From positions 1-64,000 of the forward strand of contig PNKE01000024.1 of assembly GCA_013822245.1 (NCBI GenBank): a DNA stretch of 64,000 nt. The letters run 5' to 3'. Shown here piece by piece: positions 9,118-18,380 of the stretch; positions within the stretch are counted from its first letter, which is position 1, and each line of letters opens with the position of its first letter. This DNA is from Candidatus Solibacter sp. Lineage in GTDB: Bacteria > Acidobacteriota > Terriglobia > Bryobacterales > Bryobacteraceae. The notes under the pieces were generated by a model that made no database searches, had not been told where the DNA came from, and was given only the letters and a program-made list of their open reading frames with translations. The position numbers and the translations under genes were made by a program.

Positions 9118-11359
9118 GCGCGGCCAGCAGACCGGCAGGGTCGTCCAGTTCCAGGTCGATGGAAATGGCGTGGATTCCGGCGCGGGCGGCGTGCGGAACA
9201 TTCAACAGATCTTTCTCCGTGGTCAACAGGAGCGGGGCGCGGGACTTCAGCCGGGCGATTTCGGATTCGGTGTAGTGGTGGTGGTCGGGGAAGGCTTCGA
9301 GGAAATCGGGCGACAGGCCTAACTCGTTGAGAGTATTGCGGAAAGCTTCGGGCTGGCCGAGCCCGCAGAACGCGCCAAACGAACTCGCCCCCAGATCCGG
9401 AGGGTGTCCAACCGTGCGGGCGCGGAAGATGGGGGCCGATGGGTTGTGGCGGCGGATCTCGGCGAGGAGGCCGGAGTACTCGCGGTTTGGGCTGGTTCTG
9501 GTGATGACGATCGCCGTGGCGCGGCGCAGCGAGGAGAAGGGTTCGCGGGAGCGGCCGAGGGGGAGGACGCCGCCGCGGAAGGGGTCGAGGGCATCGATGA
9601 GGACGATGTCGGCGGTGCGGCGCAGCGGCCAGTGCTGGAAGCCGTCGTCGAGCAGGATGATGTCCGGGTGGAATTGTTTCTGGAGTTCAGTGAGTGACTT
9701 ACGGCGATCCGCGCCGACGGCGACCGCGGCGCTTCCGCGTTGGAGGATGAGGCAGGCCTCCTCGCCGGCGCGGGCGACATCGGGCGTCGAGCAGGGAAGG
9801 AAAATTTCGATCGCTTTGCCGGCGCTGCGGCGGTAGCCGCGGGTGAGGACGGCGGGTTTCAGGCCGCGCTGGGAGAGTTCGCGGCAGAGCCAAATGATGA
9901 GCGGCGTCTTGCCGGCGCCGCCGAGGGCGAGGTTGCCCACGCTGACCACGGGCATCCGGGGGACGTACGTGTTGATGCGCTTGAACGTACGGTCGGCAGC
10001 CATGCCGGCGCGCCAGAGCCAGGTGAGCGGGACGAGCGCGACGGGCGGGATGGGGCGGGGCAACGCGGCGTCGTAGGCCTGCCGGATGCGCTGGATGGAG
10101 CGTGCCGTCGCGCCCCGTTTTGAATTGGCTAACTCCAGTGATGTCTTGCCTATGGCTGTCAATTGTCCAGGTTGCTTCAGCAGGGATGAGATGGCGAAAC
10201 ACCAGTTCGTTTGGTCAAGTCCGGGCAGGGCTCCGGCGGCGTCGAACTCGGCGGCGATTTCGGCGAAGTTCTCCATATGCGGGCCACAGGCCACCGGGAC
10301 GCCGAAGGCCGCCGGTTCGAGGATATTGTGGCCGCCGCGCCCGGCGAGGGTGCCGCCCATGAAGACGAGGGTGGCGAAACGGAAGAGTCCGTTGAGTTCG
10401 CCGATGGTGTCGAGCAGCAGGACGCGGCTCGGTCCAGAGAGGGCCGTGCGGCGGGCGAATGCGATGCCGGCGCCTTCGAGTTTGGCCGCCGCGGAGGCGA
10501 AGCGTTCGGGGCGGCGCGGGACGAGGATGAGCAACAGATCGGGGTGGGCGGCGGCGAGCGAGGGCCATTGGGCGATGATGAGGTCGTCCTCGTCGACATC
10601 GCCGTCGCAGGCCGGGGGCATGGTGGAGGCGGCGATGAGGATCTGGCCGGCTTGGGACGATTTGATCCAGGCTTCGAGGTCGGGGGCGACGCGGGCCGTG
10701 GCGGGGTCGAAGTCGTATTTCAGGTTGCCGGCGACCTCGACCACGGGCGCACCCAGCATCCGGTAGCGGCCGGCGGCGGTTTCGTCCTGGGCCAGCACGG
10801 CATCGGCGCAGGCGAGCGGGTGGCGGAAGAACCAGGCGTGGCGGCGGTAACGGGGCAGGGCCTTGTCCGAGATGCGGGCGTTGACGATGATGACGCCGGC
10901 GCCGCTGCGCTTGGCCTCGCGCATCATGTTGGGCCAGATCTCGGTCTCCATGATGATGAGCAGGGCGGGACGCAGACGTCGCAACACGCGGCGGACGGCG
11001 AAGCAGTAGTCCAGGGGCGCGTAGAACACACCGTCAGCCAGGCCGGTCAGTTTCTGATCGGCCATGGCGCGGCCGGCGAGGGTGGATGCCGAGACGTAGA
11101 CCGGAGTGCCGGGCAGGGCTGTGCGCAGGGCGCGGATCAGCGGGATGGCGGCGATGACTTCGCCGACGCTGACGGCGTGCAACCAGACCGGACCGGGCAG
11201 CGTCGGTTTTATGCCGGGCGGCACCAGTCCGAAGCGTTCGCCGAGGCGGCGGGCGTAGTGGCGGTTCTTGAGGATACGGCGGACAAGATAGAGTAAGAGG
11301 AGCGGGAAGGCGAGAGCCTGGAGCAGCCGGTAGAGGAGGTAGGTGATGGTGCGGGTCAA
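9086..11359 (-). CDS. waaA-lpxK: fused Kdo transferase (WaaA) and lipid A 4'-kinase (LpxK)
   Basis: One continuous frame of about 757 residues joins two lipid A enzymes. The N-terminal half is WaaA/KdtA (GT30), adding Kdo to lipid IVA. It has the membrane anchor YLLYRLLQALAFPLLLLYL, the acceptor motif LHAVSVGEVIAAIPL, METEIWPN, and the donor motif FMGGTLAGRGGHNILEPAAFG. The C-terminal half is LpxK, phosphorylating the 4' position. It has the Walker A VGNLALGGAGKTP, RGYRRS, LLDDGFQHWPLRR and a late TTEKDLLN. Both acting at the inner membrane makes the fusion sensible. The start is uncertain: the TTG at 11359 places the anchor at the normal distance, while an ATG at 11443 would add a non-homologous tail. 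It is divergent from and touches the next gene. Confidence 0.85.
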   Translation of the reverse strand: MTRTITYLLYRLLQALAFPLLLLYLVRRILKNRHYARRLGERFGLVPPGIKPTLPGPVWLHAVSVGEVIAAIPLIRALRTALPGTPVYVSASTLAGRAMADQKLTGLADGVFYAPLDYCFAVRRVLRRLRPALLIIMETEIWPNMMREAKRSGAGVIIVNARISDKALPRYRRHAWFFRHPLACADAVLAQDETAAGRYRMLGAPVVEVAGNLKYDFDPATARVAPDLEAWIKSSQAGQILIAASTMPPACDGDVDEDDLIIAQWPSLAAAHPDLLLILVPRRPERFASAAAKLEGAGIAFARRTALSGPSRVLLLDTIGELNGLFRFATLVFMGGTLAGRGGHNILEPAAFGVPVACGPHMENFAEIAAEFDAAGALPGLDQTNWCFAISSLLKQPGQLTAIGKTSLELANSKRGATARSIQRIRQAYDAALPRPIPPVALVPLTWLWRAGMAADRTFKRINTYVPRMPVVSVGNLALGGAGKTPLIIWLCRELSQRGLKPAVLTRGYRRSAGKAIEIFLPCSTPDVARAGEEACLILQRGSAAVAVGADRRKSLTELQKQFHPDIILLDDGFQHWPLRRTADIVLIDALDPFRGGVLPLGRSREPFSSLRRATAIVITRTSPNREYSGLLAEIRRHNPSAPIFRARTVGHPPDLGASSFGAFCGLGQPEAFRNTLNELGLSPDFLEAFPDHHHYTESEIARLKSRAPLLLTTEKDLLNVPHAARAGIHAISIDLELDDPAGLLAALNPPATRGSA

Positions 11360-11966
11360 AGCCTGGGTCGCTTCATTGAGTATAACTTCGATGGCCGGAC
11401 TCTCCCTGCTGGCGGCCGACGCTTTTCTGCCTGGAAAAGCCACCGATTACCCGTCTGTGCAGGTGACCGGCAAGGTGCGGATCGCGGCTGTGAAGTATGA
11501 GAGCGACGCCGAAACCAAGCCCGTCTTCGCCAAGACCAACCCCAACGAATACGGGATACTGCCCGTCCTGCTCATGATGGAAAACCAGGGCCAGGAGACG
11601 GTGATGGTGGACCGGATGTATGTGTCGTACCAGACGCCTGACCGGATGCAGATCGAGCCGATGGATGCGCGAGAGATCCTCAGCGTGCGTGCGCCGAGGC
11701 GTCCAGGGCCGGGCGGGGTTTCGTACCCATCGCCGATCCCGCTGCCGAGGAAGAAGAACCCGCTGACGAAGATCGAGTTCGAGACGCGCGCGTGGGCGGC
11801 GAAGACGCTGACGCCGGGCGAAGCGGCGCACGGGTTCCTGTATTTCAACGTCCGGCACCGGCGCAACGCGATCCTGTACATTACGGGCATCCGCGAGGGG
11901 TCGAAGGAGCTGTTTTTCGTCGAAGTGCCGATCGATACGCCGGACCAGCGCGGGGTGAAGCCTTAG
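11346..11966 (+). CDS. exported hypothetical protein
   Basis: About 206 residues. An ATG at 11346 lies five bases after a perfect AGGAGGT and gives a signal-peptide-like N-terminus (MVRVKAWVASLSITSM, then AGLSLLAADA), so I prefer it over the ATG at 11391. It would overlap the divergent WaaA-LpxK start by about 14 bases. The mature part has alternating beta segments such as VQVTGKVRIAAVKY, ILPVLLMMENQGQETVMVDR and AAHGFLYFNVRH, suggesting an immunoglobulin-like or beta-sandwich fold. No catalytic motif is seen. It is followed after 16 bases by another unknown gene in the same direction. I do not recognise the family. Confidence 0.65.
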   Translation: MVRVKAWVASLSITSMAGLSLLAADAFLPGKATDYPSVQVTGKVRIAAVKYESDAETKPVFAKTNPNEYGILPVLLMMENQGQETVMVDRMYVSYQTPDRMQIEPMDAREILSVRAPRRPGPGGVSYPSPIPLPRKKNPLTKIEFETRAWAAKTLTPGEAAHGFLYFNVRHRRNAILYITGIREGSKELFFVEVPIDTPDQRGVKP

Positions 11967-11982
11967 CAGGTATAGTGTTTGA

Positions 11983-13050
11983 ATGGCCGCGAAGACGCAC
12001 TTTGCCAAACAAGTCGAAGGTGAAAAGCCGCTGAGCCAGGCCACGGCGTCACGACTCTGCCGTTTGGCGGCCGAGATCGGCAGGATCAGGCCATGGGGCC
12101 GGCTCCGGGAGGAGCAGTTGATCGCCGTTGAGCGCAGCCGCCGTCAGGAAGTGGATTTCGTATCGGTGATGGGTTCACTTGGCGAGCATGAGGCGATTCA
12201 CGTGTATCCGGGCGCAGCCGGTTATTCCTGGTATCAGGACGTATGCGCCGCCGAGGATGCGACGGATCTGTTGCTGGCGGAGTGCGACTCGATCCGCGTG
12301 GCGTTTCCGGACCCTGACGAACTCACCGGCCTGGACCTGGATCTGATCCATTCGTGCCGCATACCGGGTCTTCACAAACCCTTCCATTTCAGGAGCACCC
12401 GGCGCGGATACTATCCCTGGTACATCAACCAGGAAGAGGGATTGCGGCTGGCCCGGTGCCTGGAATCCCTCATCGCGTTCTTCTCATCCGGAGCGCTCGA
12501 ACGCGTTGGCGACCGGCTGTGGGATGACGAAAAGAAGCAGGCGCCCCTGCTTTACAAAGGGGCGCAGGGTTGGATGGGGACGATGCTGTGCATGGCGATC
12601 ATAAAAGTGAACCCGCCGCGGCTGTGGCTGAGCGACGAGGAGTTTGCAGCGTTACCTTCGGGCCGGAAACCGGGCGCGATGTGCCTGGGCGGCAGGGTGA
12701 TGCCAGGAGTGATTGGGGACGGCAGTAAACGTCCGATTGTGGCCTATGTCGTGGTGGCCCTGGATGTGCGGAGTGAGCGAGCGTATCGGCCGGTGTTGAG
12801 AGAGCCGGGCAGACCGCTTGTGGAAGCGGCGGCGGAAGCGCTGGCGGCGGCGATCAAGGAGAGCGGCTCGGTCCCCGAAAGACTCCTGGTTGCCGACGGA
12901 CGGATTGCCCTCGGCCTCTCGCATCTGGCTGGATCGCTGGGCATCGAGATCCGTCTGAAGAGCCGCCTGCCGCTGCTCGACAAGTTCTTCGGCGGGTTGG
13001 ACAAGAGCATGCGCCCTCCGGTTGAGGATGATCCGGGCCGGGTGCACTGA
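11983..13050 (+). CDS. conserved hypothetical protein (DUF6930/DUF7309-like)
   Basis: A soluble protein of about 355 residues with no signal peptide. It has an N-terminal helical part, then segments such as RRGYYPWYINQEEGLRLARC and KPGAMCLGGRVMPGVIGDGS. These recall the family annotated as DUF6930/DUF7309 in cyanobacteria and actinobacteria, but that match is from memory and weak. The C-terminal third (PLVEAAAEALAAAIKESGSVPERLLVADG) resembles a domain that pairs an aminoacid-rich helix with a strand. It follows the exported hypothetical gene at 16 bases, so the two may be co-transcribed. Function unknown. Confidence 0.6.
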   Translation: MAAKTHFAKQVEGEKPLSQATASRLCRLAAEIGRIRPWGRLREEQLIAVERSRRQEVDFVSVMGSLGEHEAIHVYPGAAGYSWYQDVCAAEDATDLLLAECDSIRVAFPDPDELTGLDLDLIHSCRIPGLHKPFHFRSTRRGYYPWYINQEEGLRLARCLESLIAFFSSGALERVGDRLWDDEKKQAPLLYKGAQGWMGTMLCMAIIKVNPPRLWLSDEEFAALPSGRKPGAMCLGGRVMPGVIGDGSKRPIVAYVVVALDVRSERAYRPVLREPGRPLVEAAAEALAAAIKESGSVPERLLVADGRIALGLSHLAGSLGIEIRLKSRLPLLDKFFGGLDKSMRPPVEDDPGRVH

Positions 13051-13111
13051 AGCCTGGCTGACGCCCGACATCCCACGCCGGACCGGCGCGCAGCGCGCCA
13101 CGGGTGGTTCC

Positions 13112-15394
13112 TTAGATTCGCGCCAGGCCGTCGCGGCCGGGAGAGGGCCGGGCAGATTTGCCGTCCACCCAGAGGCGAGTGGTTTGCGCGGGCAGCCAGA
13201 GTTCGCCATGAGCGGGCAGCGGGGGCTGGTTTTGTCGAGGACGGCGCGGGCCGGCGACCATCGTCTTTACCTCGCCGGCGCTGACTGAGAACCCGGCCTG
13301 GGAGCGGGCCAGGGGCTTGCCATTGAATTCGAGCGTGCGGCCCTCGCCCAGGACGTAGCCGGTGACCTGTCCGGAGGGGTTGGTGCGGACCATGGCCATG
13401 AGGGCGTCGGTTTTGAGCCGCCCGCAGGTGAGCAGGGCGCCGCCCGCGCCGTCCTTTTCCTCCGATTGCCAGACGATGAGATCCTCGAAGCCGTCGCCTT
13501 TGACGATGAAGCTGGCGGCGTTCGGGTTGCCCTGGACATCGGGGCCGCGGAGGATTTGCGGCTCGGGCTGGCCGGTCCTGTTGGCCGCGGCCAGGGCGGC
13601 GTAGCGGGCGCGGACGCCTTTGCGGGAGACGCGCAGCAGGCCAAGTTCGAAGGGCGTGCGGACGCCTTCGCTGGTGACCACCTTGAATTCGTGCGCGGGC
13701 GCATCGGGCGTGTGGAAGGCGATGCGGCAACGGGCGTGTTCGCCCTGGATGGCGAAGGGTTCGGCGAATGTTCCGCGGCCGGCGATCTGGCGTGCGCGGG
13801 TGTACCACTGCCAGTGGTAGTCTTCATCGGACTGGCTGCGCTGGATGTCGTCGGCGACGACGACATAGGGATTCGGGCCCTGTTTGGCGAACAGGACGGC
13901 GCGTTCGGCGCGGATGGCGGGTTGGGAGCCTTTGATGGAACGGTCGGCGTAGGAGGCTCGGGCGTCGCCGCGGGCGAAGTCGGCGAAGTCGCCGGCAACG
14001 ACGCCGGTCATGTAGCCATAGAGCGATCCGTCGTCGCCGGCCGAGGTGGGGCGGTCGTTGGCGGGCATTCCTCCCTCTCCAACGATGACGATGTTGTGTT
14101 CGATGTCGGCGCCGTGGTGTGGGTGGGAGTAGCCGTAGACGTTCTCATGGGTGGCGAACTGTTCGCCGAAGGCGGTGAACAGGAAGCTGTTGGGGTCATA
14201 GTGGGTATGGTTGGCGTTTTCGTAGCGGGTGGTGTAGACGAACCAGTGGGCGCGTTCGTCGTCCCAGCGGTTGCGGGCGAAGAGGTAGCCGGCGCGGTTG
14301 GAGTCGATTTCGAAGTAGTGGGAGGTGGGCAGGTCGAGGGTGGCGGGGCTCAAGGGTTTGAGCGAATCGGGCCAGCAGAGGAAGAGTTCGGTGGGGTTGA
14401 TGCGGTCGAGGTCGGCGTACTTCTCGAATGTCCAGAGGCCGGCGGCGTCGCCGAGTTCGCCGATGCCGAGGAGGTAGATGGGTTGGAAGACGCGGCGGCC
14501 GTAGCTGGTGTTGTCGCCGACGGGTCCGCAGCCGCCCTGGGGCATCCATTGGTGGCGGAGGTAGTGCATGGCGTTGACGGCGCCGGATTGGGCGATGATG
14601 TCGGGGCCGCCGAGGCGGCGGACGGCATTGGCGAACAGGGTGGGGTTGCGGTGGTAGTGGGCGTAGCCGGGGCCTTCGTTGCAGATGCCGTTGGCGCGCC
14701 AGGTTTCGGGGAAGTAGTTGCGGCTGATCTTGCGGAAACACTCGGAGTGCCACTTTGAGAGATCGGGGTGGCGGGAATCGCCGCGAATGGCCGAGACCAG
14801 GACGCCGTGCGCGCCCACCGGGATGGCGCCGCAGTTGTAGCCGGCCTCGCGCCACCACCAGCTTTCGGTGTGTTGATAGAGGGCGGCGCTCCAGGCTTCG
14901 AGAGCGGCGAGCAGGCGAGGTTTGCGATTGGCGGGGATGAGAGGTTGGAGCCAGTCCCAGGCGTGGGCAAAGGACTTGGGCCAGTGCTCGGTGGCGAAGA
15001 AGTCGCTGTCGACGGTCTTGTGGAACTCGATGGGATCGATGGTGTGGAGAACGTTCTCAAAGAGGGTGAGGGCGCGGCGGCCCATCTGCTGGTCCTGCTC
15101 GACCTGATAGATGAGCGCCATGGCTTCGAGGCGTTCGGCGAGAGTGGCGCCGTCGCGGCCGACAGCCTGTTTGACGGTAAGAGGCAGGTTGGATTCGGCG
15201 GCGGCGAGCCGTTTGACGCGTGACCAGGCTTCGGCGGCCATGCCGGCTCCGGATGCGCGGCGGCGCATGGCGGGCAGTTCAGAGGCGCTGAAGACGATGC
15301 CGGGGTGGGTGCCGGGCGAGACGGCAACATAGGTGCGGTCAGCAGGCGGCGCGGCGGGCGCGGCGAGCAGCGAAAGAAACTGAGCGCGGGTCAT
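13112..15394 (-). CDS. heparinase II/III- or alginate-lyase-like polysaccharide lyase
   Basis: About 760 residues. The ATG at 15394 has a GGAG ribosome binding site 8 bases upstream. The leader MTRAQFLSLLAAPAAPPA looks like a short export signal. An alpha/alpha toroid of the alginate-lyase/heparinase type follows (ESWWWREAGYNCGAIPVGAH, GYAHYHRNPTLFANAVRRLG). A beta-sandwich comes after, with RYENANHTHYDPNSFLF, matching the catalytic Asn/His/Tyr region of heparinase II/III proteins. A late His-rich strand lies near HENVYGYSHPHHG. It should cleave uronic-acid polysaccharides by beta-elimination in the periplasm or outside the cell. No export partner is adjacent; it is divergent from the CoA-transferase operon. 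Confidence 0.8.
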   Translation of the reverse strand: MTRAQFLSLLAAPAAPPADRTYVAVSPGTHPGIVFSASELPAMRRRASGAGMAAEAWSRVKRLAAAESNLPLTVKQAVGRDGATLAERLEAMALIYQVEQDQQMGRRALTLFENVLHTIDPIEFHKTVDSDFFATEHWPKSFAHAWDWLQPLIPANRKPRLLAALEAWSAALYQHTESWWWREAGYNCGAIPVGAHGVLVSAIRGDSRHPDLSKWHSECFRKISRNYFPETWRANGICNEGPGYAHYHRNPTLFANAVRRLGGPDIIAQSGAVNAMHYLRHQWMPQGGCGPVGDNTSYGRRVFQPIYLLGIGELGDAAGLWTFEKYADLDRINPTELFLCWPDSLKPLSPATLDLPTSHYFEIDSNRAGYLFARNRWDDERAHWFVYTTRYENANHTHYDPNSFLFTAFGEQFATHENVYGYSHPHHGADIEHNIVIVGEGGMPANDRPTSAGDDGSLYGYMTGVVAGDFADFARGDARASYADRSIKGSQPAIRAERAVLFAKQGPNPYVVVADDIQRSQSDEDYHWQWYTRARQIAGRGTFAEPFAIQGEHARCRIAFHTPDAPAHEFKVVTSEGVRTPFELGLLRVSRKGVRARYAALAAANRTGQPEPQILRGPDVQGNPNAASFIVKGDGFEDLIVWQSEEKDGAGGALLTCGRLKTDALMAMVRTNPSGQVTGYVLGEGRTLEFNGKPLARSQAGFSVSAGEVKTMVAGPRRPRQNQPPLPAHGELWLPAQTTRLWVDGKSARPSPGRDGLARI

Positions 15395-15554
15395 GCGGGA
15401 CACTCCTTATAGTCACCAGCAGGCAGCGCCGGTGCTGGAAGCGCCCGCGCCCCTCGATGGCAATGACGAGACTATCACGTTGGCGGCAGATGGAGCAGGG
15501 GGGGTGGAAAGAGTGGACTGGCCCGAGCGAAAACCGGAGGTGGGTGTCGTTTTT

Positions 15555-15583
15555 TTGTTGTCTTGGACGCGATCTGATTATAC
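15555..15583 (+). promoter_or_regulatory. promoter of the CoA-transferase / oxoacid oxidoreductase operon
   Basis: TTGTTG (15555-15560) and TTATAC (15578-15583) are separated by 17 bases in an AT-rich island, about 80 bases before the CoA-transferase start. A second AT-rich box (CATTATAGGG) follows and could be an alternative -10. Confidence 0.5.
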
Positions 15584-15670
15584 ACTCATTATAGGGACTT
15601 ATAGTTAAGACCCACTCGGAAGTGGTGTTATGTTGGAAGTGGAGCCAGACGGTCCTTGGCGAGGTGGTGA

Positions 15671-16990
15671 ATGAGCTGGTCGGCGCGGTACAGAGAGAAG
15701 CTCCAAACGGCGGCGGAGGCGGTCAGACAGATCCGATCGCGCGATAGGGTATGGATTCAACCGGGGTGTTCGACGCCGGAACCGCTGATTGACGCGATGG
15801 TGGATCGGGCCGGGGAGTTGGAGGCGGTGGAAGTGGTCCACATGCTGACGTTCGGCAAGGCCGGCTACACGCGGCCGGGGCTGGAGCGCAGCTTCCGCCA
15901 CAACGGGATGTTCCTGGGCGGCAACGTGCGGGGCGCGGTTGGCGAGGGGCGGGCCGATTACATTCCGATCTTCCTGAGCGAGATCGAGCGGCTGTTCACA
16001 TCGGGCGAGATGCCGTTGGATGTGGCGCTGATCCAGACCTCGGCGCCGGACTCGCACGGCTATGTGTCGCTGGGCACGAGCATCGATTGCACGTTGACGG
16101 CGGCGCGGCGTGCCAGGCATGTCATCGCCGAGGTGAACAGCCGGATGCCGCGGACGTGCGGCGACACGTTTCTGCATATTTCAGAGATTTCGGCCGTGGT
16201 GGAGACGTCGCGGCAGCCGCTGGAGTTGCAGACGCCGGAGCCGGACGAGGTTCAACGCCGGATTGCGACGCACGTGGCGGCGCTGATCGACGACGGGTCG
16301 GTGTTGCAGATGGGCATCGGCGGGATTCCGGACAGCGTGCTGGCGCTGCTGGCGAACCACAAGGACCTGGGCATCCACAGCGAGATGGTTTCGGACGGCG
16401 TGATCGAGCTGATCCAGAAGGGCGTGATCAACGGGCGGCGGAAGAAGATTCATCCGGGCAAGGCGCTGTTGGGTTTCGTGCTGGGTTCGCAGAGGCTGTT
16501 CGATTTCATCAACGACAATCCGTTTTTCGAGTTCCAGCGGACCGAGTATGTGAACGACCCGTTCCTGATCGCGCAGAACGATCGGATGGTGGCGATCAAC
16601 TCGGCGCTGGAGGTGGATCTGACCGGGCAGGTGTGCTCGGATTCGATCGGGCCGAAGCCGTATTCGGGTTTTGGCGGGCAGGTGGATTTCGTGCGCGGGG
16701 CGGCGCGGTCGCGGGGCGGCAAGCCGGTGATCGCGCTGCCGTCGACGGCGTGCGGGGGCAAGGTGTCGCGGATCATCCCGTTCCTGAAGCAGGGGGCGGG
16801 GGTGGTGACGTCGCGGGCCGACGTACATTATGTGGTTACCGAATTCGGCGCCGCTTACCTGCATGGCAAGAACCTGCGGCAGAGGGCCGAGGCGTTGACC
16901 GCGATTGCGCATCCCGATTTCCGGGAGCAGTTGAGGGAGCCGGCCGCACGGCAGGGTTGGATTGAAGATAGAGTGTTTGCATCACGCTAG
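15671..16990 (+). CDS. acyl-CoA:carboxylate CoA-transferase (acetyl-CoA hydrolase/transferase family)
   Basis: 439 residues, as in the 4-hydroxybutyrate/butyryl CoA-transferase family, which moves CoA between an acyl-CoA and a free acid through a glutamyl-CoA intermediate. The catalytic Glu lies in HSEMVSDG and is residue 238, the same number as the known catalytic Glu of Clostridium 4-hydroxybutyrate CoA-transferase. The MGIGGIPD CoA-binding loop (about 215) and GFGGQVDFVRGA oxyanion-loop region are intact. The ATG follows GAGGTGGTGA. It is the first gene of a six-gene operon with a 2-oxoacid:ferredoxin oxidoreductase, so it probably conserves or exchanges the CoA thioester made from branched-chain 2-oxoacids. 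It could also act on acetate. Confidence 0.85.
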   Translation: MSWSARYREKLQTAAEAVRQIRSRDRVWIQPGCSTPEPLIDAMVDRAGELEAVEVVHMLTFGKAGYTRPGLERSFRHNGMFLGGNVRGAVGEGRADYIPIFLSEIERLFTSGEMPLDVALIQTSAPDSHGYVSLGTSIDCTLTAARRARHVIAEVNSRMPRTCGDTFLHISEISAVVETSRQPLELQTPEPDEVQRRIATHVAALIDDGSVLQMGIGGIPDSVLALLANHKDLGIHSEMVSDGVIELIQKGVINGRRKKIHPGKALLGFVLGSQRLFDFINDNPFFEFQRTEYVNDPFLIAQNDRMVAINSALEVDLTGQVCSDSIGPKPYSGFGGQVDFVRGAARSRGGKPVIALPSTACGGKVSRIIPFLKQGAGVVTSRADVHYVVTEFGAAYLHGKNLRQRAEALTAIAHPDFREQLREPAARQGWIEDRVFASR

Positions 16991-16999
16991 GAGACGAGA

Positions 17000-17272
17000 A
17001 TGGCGGAACAAGCGCAGTCTGCGATGAGGCCCGATAAGGGGCCGGATAAGGGCATGGTGGAGATCGATACGAGCGAGTGCAAGGGCTGCGGGCTGTGCGT
17101 GGCGGCCTGCAACATTGGAGTGCTCTCGCTGGCCGGGTGGCTGAATCATCAGGGCTACCATCCGGCCGAGTATTCGGGCCAGGGCTGCAACGGCTGCGGG
17201 CTGTGTTTCTATGCCTGTCCGGAGCCGGGGGCGATCCGGGTGTACAAGCTGGCGGCGGCGGCGGCGGCCTGA
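17000..17272 (+). CDS. 2x[4Fe-4S] ferredoxin subunit of a 2-oxoacid:ferredoxin oxidoreductase
   Basis: 90 residues with two Cys clusters: [12 protein letters not shown] at about 29-40 and [17 protein letters not shown] at about 64-80. This spacing is typical of the delta subunit of KOR/VOR-type enzymes, which passes electrons from the thiamine-diphosphate centre to free ferredoxin. The first cluster lacks the usual Pro after the fourth Cys (Asn instead). It lies 9 bases after the CoA-transferase and 19 bases before the alpha subunit, so it is clearly part of the same complex. Confidence 0.85.
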   Translation: MAEQAQSAMRPDKGPDKGMVEIDTSECKGCGLCVAACNIGVLSLAGWLNHQGYHPAEYSGQGCNGCGLCFYACPEPGAIRVYKLAAAAAA

Positions 17273-17291
17273 GCGGGAAGGGAGAACGGCA

Positions 17292-18380
17292 ATGAAGCCC
17301 CAACTGATCAAAGGCAACGAAGCGGTGGTGAAGGCCGCGGTTCTGGCCGGATGCCGCGCCTATTACGGGTATCCGATTACGCCGGCGAGCGAGATCGCCG
17401 AGGCGGCGGCGTATTACTTCCAGCAGACGGGCGGGCATTTCATCCAGGCGGAGAGCGAAGTGGCGTCGGTGAACATGCTGTATGGAGCGGCGTCGGCCGG
17501 GGTGCGGGCGATGACGGCGTCGTCGGGACCGGGCATCAGTCTGATGCAGGAGGGTGTGAGCTATCTGGCCGGGGCCGAGTTGCCGTGCGTGATCGTGGAC
17601 ATCACGCGCGGCGGTCCGGGGCTGGGCAACATCGCGCCGGAGCAGAGCGACTACCGGCAGGTGGTGAAGATCGGGGGCCATGGCTGCTACAGGGTGCTGG
17701 TGCTGGCGCCGAACTCGGTGCAGGAGATGGCCGATTTGACGACGCTGGCCTTCGACCTGGCCGATGAATACCTGACGCCGGTGTTCGTGATGGCCGATGG
17801 GTTTATCGGGCAGATGATGGAGCCGGTGACGTTCGCCTCCGAGGTGAGAAAGGTGACGACGCCGGACTGGGCGGTGGACGGCACGGCCGAGAGGCGGAAG
17901 AACCTGGTGGCGTCGATCCGCATCGAGGCCGATGACCTGGAAAAGCACATCCTGCATCTGGATGCCAAGTACAAGCGGGCCGAGCGCGAAGCGGTGCGCT
18001 ATGAAGCGTTCATGGCCGAGGACGCCGACCTGGTGCTGGTGGCGTACGGGATTGTTTCGCGGATCTGCAAGTCGGTGGTGGAGCAGTTGCGCGGCGAGGG
18101 GTTGAAGGCGGGGTTGCTGAGACCGATCACCTTGTATCCTTTCCCGGAGGCGAAGATCAGGCAACTGGCGCGGACGGCGAGCGTGTTCGGGTGTGTGGAG
18201 ATGTCGACGGGGCAGATGATCGAGGACGTGAGGCTGTCGCTGGAAGGGCGCAAGCCGGTGGAGTTTTATGGGCGGTGCGGCGGCAACATTCCGTCGGAAG
18301 AGGAAGTGCTGAGGTTTGCGCGCGAGGTGCTGAAGCGTTCGACGCCGGTGGTGGTTTCAGAGGAGGTGGTCCATGGCTGA
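17292..18380 (+). CDS. 2-oxoacid:acceptor oxidoreductase, alpha (pyrimidine-binding) subunit, VorB/KorA-like
   Basis: 362 residues. The ATG at 17292 has GGAG 7 bases upstream. The N-terminal motif [20 protein letters not shown], followed by [10 protein letters not shown], is the hallmark of the alpha subunit. [13 protein letters not shown] and [18 protein letters not shown] complete the thiamine-diphosphate pyrimidine domain, and the C-terminal third is the transketolase-C-like domain. Together with the ferredoxin and the fused beta-gamma protein it forms a complete CoA-dependent oxidative decarboxylase. The neighbouring branched-chain aminotransferase and citramalate synthase make branched-chain 2-oxoacids or 2-oxobutyrate the likely substrates rather than 2-oxoglutarate, but that is inference. 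Confidence 0.85.
   Translation: MKPQLIKGNEAVVKAAVLAGCRAYYGYPITPASEIAEAAAYYFQQTGGHFIQAESEVASVNMLYGAASAGVRAMTASSGPGISLMQEGVSYLAGAELPCVIVDITRGGPGLGNIAPEQSDYRQVVKIGGHGCYRVLVLAPNSVQEMADLTTLAFDLADEYLTPVFVMADGFIGQMMEPVTFASEVRKVTTPDWAVDGTAERRKNLVASIRIEADDLEKHILHLDAKYKRAEREAVRYEAFMAEDADLVLVAYGIVSRICKSVVEQLRGEGLKAGLLRPITLYPFPEAKIRQLARTASVFGCVEMSTGQMIEDVRLSLEGRKPVEFYGRCGGNIPSEEEVLRFAREVLKRSTPVVVSEEVVHG

Noticed and set aside
12540-12567. Perfect 8-bp hairpin (GCGCCCCT ... AGGGGCGC)
   Set aside because: It lies inside the coding region of the 11983-13050 gene, has no T-run, and the codons read normally; most likely chance in GC-rich DNA.
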